39,765 bases of DNA from positions 1 through 39,765 of the forward strand of contig CALBPG010000063.1 in NCBI GenBank assembly GCA_937899065.1, written 5' to 3'. The notes beneath the pieces are model-generated. The model saw only the letters and a list, made by a program, of their open reading frames with translations. It was not told the origin of the DNA and ran no database searches. Shown piece by piece: positions 32,925 through 39,765 of this stretch. Numbering within the stretch: the first letter of the stretch is position 1; each line of letters starts with the position of its first letter. The translations under genes were made by a program, and so were the position numbers. The stretch comes from an uncultured Allomuricauda sp. GTDB lineage: Bacteria; Bacteroidota; Bacteroidia; Flavobacteriales; Flavobacteriaceae.

Positions 32925-34241
32925 ATGCGGACAAAGTCATTAAAAAAGAACCGAATTAATGTGGTGACCTTAGGGTGTAGTAAGAACGTTTACGACTCCG
33001 AGGTGTTGATGGGGCAGTTGAAAGCCAATTATAAGGAAGTGGTTCATGAAGCGGAGGGCAATATTGTGGTGGTGAATACCTGCGGTTTTATTGCCAATGC
33101 CAAGGAAGAAAGCGTAAACACCATACTTGAATATGTAAAGCAGAAGGAAGAAGGTATTGTAGATAAAGTCTTTGTGACGGGTTGCCTTAGCGAGCGCTAC
33201 AAACCCGATTTAGAAGCAGAAATCCCTGATGTAGATGCTTATTTCGGTACCACTGCCCTGCCACAATTACTAAAAGCGCTTGGAGCAGATTACAAACATG
33301 AGCTTATTGGTGAGCGTTTGACGACCACGCCCAAGAACTATGCTTACTTGAAAATTGCAGAAGGTTGTGACCGTCCGTGTTCGTTCTGCGCTATTCCTTT
33401 AATGCGTGGAAAACATAGAAGTACTCCCATCGAAGATTTGGTAGTGGAGGCTGAAAAGTTGGCAGCGGATGGCGTTAAGGAGTTGATTCTCATAGCACAG
33501 GATTTGACCTATTATGGTCTGGATTTATATAAGGAGAGACGTCTTGCAGAACTTTTGAAAGCCCTAGCCAAAGTTGAGGGCATTGAATGGATTCGCTTGC
33601 ACTATGCGTTTCCTACTGGTTTTCCGATGGATGTATTGGAGGTTATGAAAAACGAGCCCAAAATCTGTAATTATATTGATATCCCCTTGCAGCATATTGC
33701 AGACCCTATTTTGAAAAGTATGCGGAGGGGAACCACACGAGCCAAAACCACTCGTTTATTGGAAGATTTTAGGCGAAGTGTTCCCGACATGACGATACGT
33801 ACCACCTTAATTGTGGGGTACCCCGGTGAAACGGAAGCGGATTTTGAAGTGCTTCGGGAATGGGTCAAAGCGATGCGTTTTGAACGATTGGGTTGTTTTA
33901 CCTATAGCCACGAGGAGAATACTCACGCCTATCAGCTAGAAGATGATGTTCCAGAAGATGTAAAGCAAGAACGCGCAAACGAAATCATGGAAATACAATC
34001 CCAAATTTCATGGGAGTTGAACCAAGAAAAACTGGGAAAAACCTTCCGATGCCTTATTGATCGAAAAGAAGGCAACTATTTTGTAGGTCGAACCGAATAT
34101 GATTCACCGGATGTGGACAATGAAGTCTTAATCGATGCGCGCGAGCACTATTTGAAAATTGGAGGCTTTTCAGATGTTCAGATAACCGAAGCCACAGATT
34201 TTGATTTGTACGGAAAACCATCAGAAATAGTGGCGGAATGA
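32925..34241 (+). CDS. rimO: Ribosomal protein S12 methylthiotransferase RimO
   Basis: A 438-residue radical-SAM methylthiotransferase that modifies an aspartate of ribosomal protein S12. Domains: N-terminal UPF0004 with auxiliary cluster cysteines Cys18, Cys53 and Cys87; radical SAM core with Cys148, Cys152 and Cys155 in EGCDRPCSFCAIPLMRGKHRS; C-terminal TRAM domain (about 375-430). Length and motif order match RimO rather than the tRNA enzyme MiaB, whose radical SAM motif and length differ, though that call is by pattern only. Confidence 0.94.
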   Translation: MRTKSLKKNRINVVTLGCSKNVYDSEVLMGQLKANYKEVVHEAEGNIVVVNTCGFIANAKEESVNTILEYVKQKEEGIVDKVFVTGCLSERYKPDLEAEIPDVDAYFGTTALPQLLKALGADYKHELIGERLTTTPKNYAYLKIAEGCDRPCSFCAIPLMRGKHRSTPIEDLVVEAEKLAADGVKELILIAQDLTYYGLDLYKERRLAELLKALAKVEGIEWIRLHYAFPTGFPMDVLEVMKNEPKICNYIDIPLQHIADPILKSMRRGTTRAKTTRLLEDFRRSVPDMTIRTTLIVGYPGETEADFEVLREWVKAMRFERLGCFTYSHEENTHAYQLEDDVPEDVKQERANEIMEIQSQISWELNQEKLGKTFRCLIDRKEGNYFVGRTEYDSPDVDNEVLIDAREHYLKIGGFSDVQITEATDFDLYGKPSEIVAE

Positions 34242-34247
34242 ATTCCG

Positions 34248-35003
34248 CTATAAAGTAACGTAGGATACCAAATCCGCTACAGTAGGATGGTCATTGCCGC
34301 CGGCGGGTTCAATAGTAATGTTTAACGATTCGGCTGCTTCAATGTATTTTAGCTCGATTAAATTCCGTTTGGAATCCAAAAGTCCCATATCAATCATTTC
34401 GCCATCCACATCACTCCACATTTGGTAGGTTTTATCCGCAGGTAGTGGTGGAAGGGTTTCCGGATTTACAAAAACGATTTTTTGGTCATGGTTGACGTAG
34501 GCCACGACACGTGAGCCGGGTGCTTTCTGATTCCCATATAAAACCACTGGGATTACCTGACCGTTGTTGATGTTTTCCAGATTGGTGTTCACAGTTTGGT
34601 AGCTATCCTCTATACTTTGTATTCTACTTTGCAAACTACTAGTTTGGTTCTGCAAGTCTAGCAAATCGGTTTCGGTTGACTGCCATTTGGTAAACATCCA
34701 AAAGGTACTTAGGCCAAACAATAAAGCCAGGCCTGCTGCAATGGGAAATGCAAATTTTTGATAGGGATTGGAAGACTTCTTTTCGATAACCTTTTTGAGT
34801 TGGTCCTTTATCTCGTTAGGAGGTATAATGGATTGTTCAAATGCCAAGGCTTCGAAACTTGCTTCCATTTGCTTATACTCTTTTCTTAGCGAAGCATCAC
34901 TAGCCAACAACTGCTCTACTTCCAGCTGTTGGTCTAACGGCAAATCACCAATCAAATATTGTTCCAGCAATCCTTCCTCTACTATTCGCTTCTTTTCCAT
35001 CAT
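34248..35003 (-). CDS. Anti-sigma factor, RskA-like
   Basis: A 251-residue single-pass membrane protein. An N-terminal zinc-free anti-sigma-like helical part (EEGLLEQYLIGDLPLDQQLEVEQLLASDASL, about 8-38), one transmembrane helix (about 88-108, FAFPIAAGLALLFGLSTFWMF), a coiled-coil-like stretch (LLDLQNQTSSLQSRIQSIEDSYQ) and a C-terminal RskA domain (AGSRVVAYVNHDQKIVFVNPETLPPLP, YQMWSDVDGEMIDMG). It overlaps the upstream sigma gene by 4 bases (ATGA), so the two are translationally coupled, as expected for a partner that holds the sigma factor at the inner membrane until a signal releases it. Confidence 0.9.
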   Translation of the reverse strand: MMEKKRIVEEGLLEQYLIGDLPLDQQLEVEQLLASDASLRKEYKQMEASFEALAFEQSIIPPNEIKDQLKKVIEKKSSNPYQKFAFPIAAGLALLFGLSTFWMFTKWQSTETDLLDLQNQTSSLQSRIQSIEDSYQTVNTNLENINNGQVIPVVLYGNQKAPGSRVVAYVNHDQKIVFVNPETLPPLPADKTYQMWSDVDGEMIDMGLLDSKRNLIELKYIEAAESLNITIEPAGGNDHPTVADLVSYVTL

Positions 35004-35563
35004 ATCATCATTTCAAAAAAAGACCAAACCAAAATCAACTCCCTACCATAAATGGTTTTCAATTGCTTTAACGCTTGACGGATATACGATTTGAAGGTAC
35101 CCAAAGGTACATCCATCACCTTATGTGCCTCATGGTGCGTATGTCCCATGTAATATACCAGTGTAATCGCGCGTTGGTGATGAGGCTCCAATTGTGCCAA
35201 AGAACCCTCTAGTACGGTAAAGTCTTTTGGGTTTTCTTCCGCTTCTGTATTGGTATGTACACCTAATTCTTCGGTTTGGATGAGGTTTTTCTGTTTTCGT
35301 ATGCTATTTAATACTGTATTTCTTGCGATGCGATACGCCCAGGTGTAGAATCTTCCCTTTTTGGGGTCATAGCCATCTATGTTCTTCCAGATTTTAACAA
35401 AGGTCTCCTGCAAAAGGTCTTTGGCTTGGTCTTCATCACGACACATCCGCAGAATCACCCCATAAATCGCTGATGAATATTTATCATACAACTGATATAG
35501 GGCTCTTTCGTCTCCTTCTGAAACCTTTTTGGTCAATTGTATGTCATCCAAGTTCCGAATCAT
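35000..35563 (-). CDS. ECF-type RNA polymerase sigma factor
   Basis: A 187-residue sigma-70 family factor with region 2 (ERALYQLYDKYSSAIYGVILRMCRDEDQAKDLLQETFVKIWKNI, about 18-62, plus RIARNTVLNSIRKQ) and region 4 (HQRAITLVYYMGHTHHEAHKVMDVPLGTFKSYIRQALKQL, about 130-170). No other sigma region is present, as in extracytoplasmic-function factors. A longer frame exists, but MIRNLDDIQLTKKV is the family-like start. Coupled to the RskA-type anti-sigma gene; its target promoters are unknown. The divergent fasciclin gene is the nearest candidate. Confidence 0.9.
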   Translation of the reverse strand: MIRNLDDIQLTKKVSEGDERALYQLYDKYSSAIYGVILRMCRDEDQAKDLLQETFVKIWKNIDGYDPKKGRFYTWAYRIARNTVLNSIRKQKNLIQTEELGVHTNTEAEENPKDFTVLEGSLAQLEPHHQRAITLVYYMGHTHHEAHKVMDVPLGTFKSYIRQALKQLKTIYGRELILVWSFFEMMI

Positions 35564-35684
35564 CGCTATGTTAAAGATATGATAAAAATACCTCCGGCTC
35601 ATCCATGGGCAAAAAGACTGTGTAATTAGAAATGAACAGCGCGCAAAAAATTTAAAAATTCAATTTTAATTTCAAATCTAAAAA

Positions 35685-36194
35685 ATGAAAAAGTTACTCT
35701 TTATTACCTCGGTTTTGGCTTTAGGCTTGTTTGCCCAAAAATCCCAAGCGCAAGACATCGTTGATGTAGCAGCCTCTGTTGAGGATTTCTCAACCTTGGT
35801 TACAGCCGTTAAAGCAGCCGATTTGGTTGGAGCCCTTAAAGGGGATGGACCCTTAACCGTTTTTGCCCCTGTGAACTCAGGTTTTGCAAAAATTGATGCT
35901 GAGACCTTGAATAGTCTCCTAAAACCTGAAAACAAAGATGCGCTAACCGCAATCTTGACCTATCATGTGGCGTCTGGAAAGCTAACGGCTTCCGACGTAG
36001 CCGCTGCGTTAAAAAGTGGAAAAGGAAAAGTTGAACTCACCACATTGAATGGAGGGAAATTAACTGCTATGAGTAAAGATGGTGGTATCTACTTAAAAGA
36101 TGCCAAAGGCAACTACAGTAAGATTGCCAAAACAGATGTAGCCGCATCCAACGGAGTGATTCATGTGATTGAGGATGTTGTTATGCCCAACTAG
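35685..36194 (+). CDS. Fasciclin (FAS1) domain protein, secreted
   Basis: A 169-residue exported protein: signal peptide at about 1-22 (LLFITSVLALGLFAQKSQAQ) and a single FAS1 domain (about 25-168: LVTAVKAADLVGALKGDGPLTVFAPVNSGFAKI, ILTYHVASGKLTASDV, NGVIHVIEDVVMP). FAS1 proteins mediate adhesion and are stress-linked in some bacteria. It is divergent from the ECF sigma operon, no housekeeping -7 box (TAnnTTTG) is visible in its upstream 120 bases, and a terminator follows it, so it is a single-gene unit that may belong to the sigma regulon (inference). Confidence 0.92.
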   Translation: MKKLLFITSVLALGLFAQKSQAQDIVDVAASVEDFSTLVTAVKAADLVGALKGDGPLTVFAPVNSGFAKIDAETLNSLLKPENKDALTAILTYHVASGKLTASDVAAALKSGKGKVELTTLNGGKLTAMSKDGGIYLKDAKGNYSKIAKTDVAASNGVIHVIEDVVMPN

Positions 36195-36215
36195 TTTAAG
36201 TGCTGGGCCAATTTT

Positions 36216-36244
36216 AAAAAGCACCGCAATGCGGTGCTTTTTTT
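36216..36244. terminator. Bidirectional terminator between fasciclin and the serine hydrolase
   Basis: AAAAAGCACCGC (36216-36227) pairs with GCGGTGCTTTTT (36231-36242) around a 3-base loop, with A and T runs on both sides, so it can stop both convergent transcripts. Confidence 0.92.
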
Positions 36245-37382
36245 ATTTCTTTTTACGTTCAATTTCCAGTTGATGGATTTCCCTACCTAGTTGTGCCAAA
36301 AAGGGAATCCCGATTTCATCGTATTCGTAAGCATCATCGTTGAAAATACCATCGGAATTGACCAAAATGGTGGCGGTTAGTAAAAAGTCCACATCGTTTT
36401 CAGTATCCTGTATGTATGCGCAATCCGTAAGGGTGCCATATGCATAGCCTACCTTGTTGTAAATTTTGATGCTTTTGGGCATGGGCTCCGTGTTATCGCC
36501 AAACAGAAAAAACTTTACGTAGCTGTCGTAGTAAGTTTCTGTATCATACCCCTGCGCGCCAGGTAAGGTATGCATTGCGGTATGCAAAAAGTCGAGCTGG
36601 TCCTCGCTCAAACCGAAGCGCTCTTGTTCTTCAAATTGTTCTGGAAACATGATGCGTTTCAAAACATTGTGCTGGGTTTTAATAGGGTAGTGGTTCTTTA
36701 GACTGAAATCAAACGGCTCTTGAAACAGCGAATCCCCTGCATAATAGCCGTTGCCTTTAAGGGTCCCCAAAATCCCCAAAGATTCGGGCGGCGTATTGTG
36801 GATTACCTCGCTTGTAGTGGTGGTACTATCATTAATATAAATAACCAAAGGTTTTGTGGTCACTTCATCCGCATTTGCCGTAGATAGGCGATGTGCAATT
36901 CGGATAGGCCCCGCGCCAGAAAGTGTAATTCTGCTATTCAAATCATCTTGACCTAAAAATTCAATCAACCGATTGTTGGCCGCATTGTCTGATACTGCAA
37001 AAATCTCCTTGATACATTGGGCAAAAGTGGTTTCCACGGAATCCCCTTCAATGTAAAAACGAGTATTTCGGTCTAACGAATCCAACCCATTCAACTTTTC
37101 CAAGGCAGCCACAGCCGCTGGAAACTTAACGGTACTCGCAGGGTAAAAATACTGGCTGTCATTCACTTGAAAACTATAATCTGTAAAAACCACACTGTCG
37201 TTTGTGCGGTCTATTTGGGTATATAGAATTTGTACCTGATACTTGGTTAAGCTGTCCATAACCGTTGCGATTCTTTCATCTTTGGAAGACAAAGCAGACA
37301 GCAAAGGGTCTTTTTCTGAGGTTTCGGTACATCCTATTGCGGTCAATATAAGCAACAGTATACCTAATCGAAATCGTAACAT
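36243..37382 (-). CDS. Serine hydrolase lipoprotein, class A beta-lactamase-like
   Basis: A 379-residue lipoprotein (ILTAIGC, Cys18) of the beta-lactamase2 group. The three catalytic motifs are visible: STVK (Ser83, Lys86) in YPASTVKFPAA, SDN (131-133) in AVSDNAANNRL, and a KxG in YNKVGYAYG. The usual Glu166-type loop of class A beta-lactamases is not evident, so antibiotic hydrolysis is not implied; a periplasmic peptidase or esterase role is as likely. A conserved 83-residue gene precedes it by 15 bases, so the two are probably co-transcribed. Confidence 0.88.
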   Translation of the reverse strand: MLRFRLGILLLILTAIGCTETSEKDPLLSALSSKDERIATVMDSLTKYQVQILYTQIDRTNDSVVFTDYSFQVNDSQYFYPASTVKFPAAVAALEKLNGLDSLDRNTRFYIEGDSVETTFAQCIKEIFAVSDNAANNRLIEFLGQDDLNSRITLSGAGPIRIAHRLSTANADEVTTKPLVIYINDSTTTTSEVIHNTPPESLGILGTLKGNGYYAGDSLFQEPFDFSLKNHYPIKTQHNVLKRIMFPEQFEEQERFGLSEDQLDFLHTAMHTLPGAQGYDTETYYDSYVKFFLFGDNTEPMPKSIKIYNKVGYAYGTLTDCAYIQDTENDVDFLLTATILVNSDGIFNDDAYEYDEIGIPFLAQLGREIHQLEIERKKK

Positions 37383-37397
37383 ACGTTGAGGTTTGGT

Positions 37398-37649
37398 TTA
37401 TTCGGAATAGATTTCTCCGCGGTTGGGACGCAGAATCTCGCGTACATCTTTCATTTCAAATTCGGCCACGACCAAATAGGCAATGCTATGCATATCTGAA
37501 AAATGTTCAAACCCCGAGATATCGTGTTTCAGCTCTTCCAAGGTTACGAACTCCGCTAAATGTTTTTGATAATGTTCTGCAGTTCTTGCTGCTTGGGGTC
37601 CTCTAAAATCCCAAATCAATTTAATTTTTCGGTCCAATACAGGTTTCAT
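37398..37649 (-). CDS. Conserved small cytoplasmic protein, unknown
   Basis: An 83-residue protein without signal or membrane segment (MKPVLDRKIKLIWDFRGPQAARTAEHYQKHL, ending ILRPNRGEIYSE). The pattern of helix-prone and strand-prone stretches suggests a compact alpha/beta fold, but I recognise no named family. It starts the minus-strand unit with the class A serine hydrolase gene and faces the SurA operon across 170 bases of intergenic DNA that hold the latter's promoter. Confidence 0.65.
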   Translation of the reverse strand: MKPVLDRKIKLIWDFRGPQAARTAEHYQKHLAEFVTLEELKHDISGFEHFSDMHSIAYLVVAEFEMKDVREILRPNRGEIYSE

Positions 37650-37784
37650 AGTTTCTCAATTCATTTCTGGCGGCAAGACGTTTCACACTACCAGAAAGGT
37701 GAACAAAAGCTTGGTTTTTTAAAAATACCAAAAATAAAAGCGGTGGTAAAGTATATAAAAATCTGTTAACGAGTTCTTATGGAA

Positions 37785-37815
37785 GTTGCAGGGCATAGGG
37801 TATTTTTTATTTTTG
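37785..37815 (+). promoter_or_regulatory. Promoter of the SurA operon, predicting a leaderless mRNA
   Basis: GTTG (37785-37788), 19 bases, TATTTTTG (37808-37815). The usual distance from the -7 box puts the start at about 37820, the A of the ATG, so the transcript would have essentially no leader. Confidence 0.6.
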
Positions 37816-37819
37816 CCCA

Positions 37820-38695
37820 ATGTTTTCACTCCAACGAAAGTTTTTTTTCGGGTTTTTAGTATTGATTGCTGCACTTTTGGTTTCCTGTGAAGGTCTTTTT
37901 GCAGATAAGGCTGAAAAAGAACCCTTGGCGCGAGTGGGTGATGTGTTTTTGTACAAGGAAGATGTTGCAGCACTTTTGGATGAGGGTCTTTCAGCGTCCG
38001 ATAGCGCAATTTTTGTAACCAATTATATTAATGACTGGGCTTCAAAACAATTGTTGCTTTCCAAATCAAAAATCAACCTTCCCGAAGAAAAGATTTCCGC
38101 TTTTGATTTGTTGGTAGATGACTACCGGGCTGAACTGTACACAAGGGCTTATTTGGAAGCTTTGGTTTTCAATGCGCAAGACACTACCGTTACACAATCC
38201 CAACTAAAAGGATATTACGAGCAGGAAAAAGAAAATTTTCGATTGAGCGAAAAGTTGGTGCAATTACGTTTTGTGGGGCTACCCGGACAGTATTTGGATA
38301 AGGATGAAGTAAATCAGCGTATGTCCAACTGGACTGAACAAGACAAACGATATTTGGATTCCATTTCCATTCAGTTCCGTAAAATCCATTTCAATGATTC
38401 TGTATGGGTGAGTACCGCCAGAATTCGAGAAGAAATCCCCCCGCTTACTGCCTTGAATGAAGACGAGCATCTAAAAAAATCACAATTTTTTGAGTTGGGG
38501 GACTCCACTTCGGTATATTTGGGCAAGGTGACCGATGTTTTGGAGGTAAATGATGTAGCTCCTTTTGAATATGTAGCACCACGGATTCGTCAGTTGATAT
38601 TGAATCGCAGACGTTTTGTCTACATTAGGAAGCTAAAAACCGAAATAATTGATGAAGCCACAAAAGAAAATGAATTTGAGGTATATGGGAAATAG
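37820..38695 (+). CDS. SurA-N-like periplasmic lipoprotein, peptidyl-prolyl isomerase related
   Basis: A 291-residue lipoprotein: hydrophobic start LVLIAALLVSC with lipid site Cys23, then a chaperone-like helical region (RVGDVFLYKEDVAALLDEGLSASDSAIFV at about 38-66 resembling the SurA/PrsA N-terminal swap domain, QSQLKGYYEQEKENFRLSEKLVQLRFV) and a C-terminal VAPRIRQLILNRRRFVYIRKLKTEI helix. I see no intact parvulin signature, so it may be a chaperone without isomerase activity. The SurA-like gene starts one base after its stop, so both are one operon and may act together in outer-membrane protein transport. Confidence 0.78.
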   Translation: MFSLQRKFFFGFLVLIAALLVSCEGLFADKAEKEPLARVGDVFLYKEDVAALLDEGLSASDSAIFVTNYINDWASKQLLLSKSKINLPEEKISAFDLLVDDYRAELYTRAYLEALVFNAQDTTVTQSQLKGYYEQEKENFRLSEKLVQLRFVGLPGQYLDKDEVNQRMSNWTEQDKRYLDSISIQFRKIHFNDSVWVSTARIREEIPPLTALNEDEHLKKSQFFELGDSTSVYLGKVTDVLEVNDVAPFEYVAPRIRQLILNRRRFVYIRKLKTEIIDEATKENEFEVYGK

Positions 38696-38696
38696 G

Positions 38697-39765
38697 ATGA
38701 AGCATGTTGTAATGCTATTGGCACTTGGTTTAACGGTTTCCGTCCAAGGGCAAGATGAGGAAGATATGGCAATGGCCAACGATTCGACTCAGGCGACCAA
38801 AAGGGTTAAACTGGATGGGGTTGCTGCGGTAATCGGAGATTATGTAATTCTAGAATCAGATATTGACAAAACTTTGATTGACCTTAAAAGTCAAGGAGCT
38901 TCTACCGCTGACATCACGCGATGTGGATTGTTGGGTAAGTTGATGGAAGACCGTTTATACGCACACCAAGCCGTGCAGGATAGTTTGCTGGTGTCAGATG
39001 ACCAAGTAAATTCACAAAGTGACCGACAAATACAGCAGTTGGTAGCGCAAGTAGGCTCTATGGACAAGGTTTTGAAGTTCTACAAAAAACCGGACATTGA
39101 AAGTTTCCGAACCGAGCTCTTCGAAATCAATAAACTTCGTATGCTTTCCGAAAAGATGCAGGGTAAAATCGTTGAGGAAATTGAAGTGACTCCAGAGGAA
39201 GTTAGACAATTCTTCAGACGTATTCCAGAAGACGAAAGACCTGTTTTTGGTGCAGAACTCGAAATTGCACAGATTGTCAAACAACCCAAAGCACCGCAGG
39301 AAGAAAAACTTAAGGTCATCAATCGCCTCAAACAAATCAAACAAGATGTTGTGGAGAATGATGCCAGTTTCAATGTAAAAGCCATTCTATATTCACAAGT
39401 CCCGGGCTCGAAATCCAAAGGAGGTTTTTATAGCATGACGCGAGAAACCCCATTTGTAAAAGAATTCAAGGATGTAGCTTTTAGCCTTCAAGAAGGCGAA
39501 ATTTCCGAACCTTTTGAAACTGAATTTGGGTATCATATCATTCTTATCGAAAAGATTCGTGGTCAGGAAGTGGACCTACGCCACATATTGATTATCCCAG
39601 AAATTCCAGAAGCTACACTTTTAGCTGCTGCGCAGGAACTCGATACCATCCGAAAGCACGTGATGGAAGGCAAATACACCTTTGCCCAAGCCGCCGTAAA
39701 CTTTTCTGATGAAAAAGAAACCAAATTTGACGGTGGATTGCTTCGAAATCCCATCAACTTTGATT
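38697..39765 (+). CDS. SurA-like periplasmic peptidyl-prolyl isomerase (partial, cut by window edge)
   Basis: Start ATG at 38697-38699; the frame is open to the right edge (356 residues seen). Signal peptide at 1-19 (HVVMLLALGLTVSVQGQ), N-terminal SurA-type domain at about 42-175 (VAAVIGDYVILESDIDKTL; LLGKLMEDRLYAHQAVQDSLLVSDDQV), first PpiC domain at about 180-275 (GAELEIAQIVKQP, GGFYSMTRETPFVKEFKDVAFSLQEGEISEPFETEFGYHIILIE) and the start of a second one from about 280 (DLRHILIIPEIPE, GGLLR). Such proteins escort outer-membrane proteins through the periplasm. Second gene of the lipoprotein/SurA operon. Confidence 0.9.
   Translation, partial: MKHVVMLLALGLTVSVQGQDEEDMAMANDSTQATKRVKLDGVAAVIGDYVILESDIDKTLIDLKSQGASTADITRCGLLGKLMEDRLYAHQAVQDSLLVSDDQVNSQSDRQIQQLVAQVGSMDKVLKFYKKPDIESFRTELFEINKLRMLSEKMQGKIVEEIEVTPEEVRQFFRRIPEDERPVFGAELEIAQIVKQPKAPQEEKLKVINRLKQIKQDVVENDASFNVKAILYSQVPGSKSKGGFYSMTRETPFVKEFKDVAFSLQEGEISEPFETEFGYHIILIEKIRGQEVDLRHILIIPEIPEATLLAAAQELDTIRKHVMEGKYTFAQAAVNFSDEKETKFDGGLLRNPINFD

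Noticed and set aside
35000..35602. A longer sigma factor start (MSRRYFYHIFNIA...)
   Set aside because: The extra 13 residues are not sigma-like, and MIRNLDD is the usual start of this factor type.
36243..37382. Antibiotic-resistance beta-lactamase
   Set aside because: Catalytic serine motifs are present, but the loop with the deacylating Glu of class A enzymes is not evident and the protein is a lipoprotein of a wider hydrolase family.
1..39765. Mobile elements, tRNA or rRNA genes, CRISPR arrays, toxin-antitoxin or defence clusters
   Set aside because: I looked on both strands and found no transposase, integrase, array, cloverleaf or typical defence gene; gene content and codon use look uniform.

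Overview
The window is an ordinary chromosomal stretch of a flavobacterium (Bacteroidota, Flavobacteriaceae). This rests on the gene families (DUF5916, DUF2911, DUF4295, TIGR03643, an outer-membrane beta-barrel receptor with a carboxypeptidase-like plug extension), on A-rich ribosome-binding regions without Shine-Dalgarno boxes, and on promoters of the Bacteroidota type (TTTG, about 18-21 bases, TAnnTTTG). The genus cannot be fixed from sequence reading alone. I see no CRISPR array, insertion sequence, prophage, rRNA or tRNA gene.

Layout. 1-6700 is all minus strand: a truncated membrane protein, then a DUF5916 / HAD phosphatase / DUF819 transporter group, and upstream a compact AraC regulator / AlkB dioxygenase / TIGR03643 operon. 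6.9-13.3 kb holds a small secreted protein, a MOSC protein, a small membrane protein plus cupin, a membrane-anchored AraC-type regulator, a large unrecognised membrane protein, and htpG interrupted by an in-frame TAA. 13.4-16.7 kb (plus) has a candidate small RNA, a TetR/UbiB-kinase pair and a FabH-type ketoacyl-ACP synthase. 16.8-21.4 kb carries an outer-membrane receptor, a CoA-binding protein and a sodium:solute symporter. 21.5-31.7 kb (plus) is a long housekeeping run: recR, a lipoyl acyltransferase E2, an esterase, a DnaQ/ExoX-like exonuclease, a fumarylacetoacetate-hydrolase-like protein, a frameshifted Hpt protein, cinA, rpmB-rpmG-DUF4295, ftsY, DUF2911 and a lipoprotein amidase. 31.7-39.8 kb holds two serine hydrolase lipoproteins, rimO, an ECF sigma/anti-sigma pair beside a fasciclin gene, and a periplasmic chaperone operon whose SurA-like gene runs off the end.

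How the genes fit together. Most units are housekeeping: translation and protein targeting (L28, L33, DUF4295, FtsY, RimO), repair (RecR, AlkB, exonuclease), folding (HtpG, SurA), and envelope functions. Regulators sit beside likely targets: AraC with AlkB, TetR with the UbiB kinase, and ECF sigma/anti-sigma next to fasciclin.

Most notable points: (i) three genes whose reading frames look disturbed (htpG nonsense codon, Hpt one-base deletion, possible lost stop in the CoA-binding gene), which are either real mutations or sequence errors; (ii) a promoter, structured RNA and strong terminal hairpin upstream of the TetR gene, suggesting an unannotated RNA of about 100 nt; (iii) an operator-like repeat over the -33 box of htpG; (iv) a predicted leaderless start for the SurA operon. 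I did not find convincing evidence of a wholly new multi-gene system.
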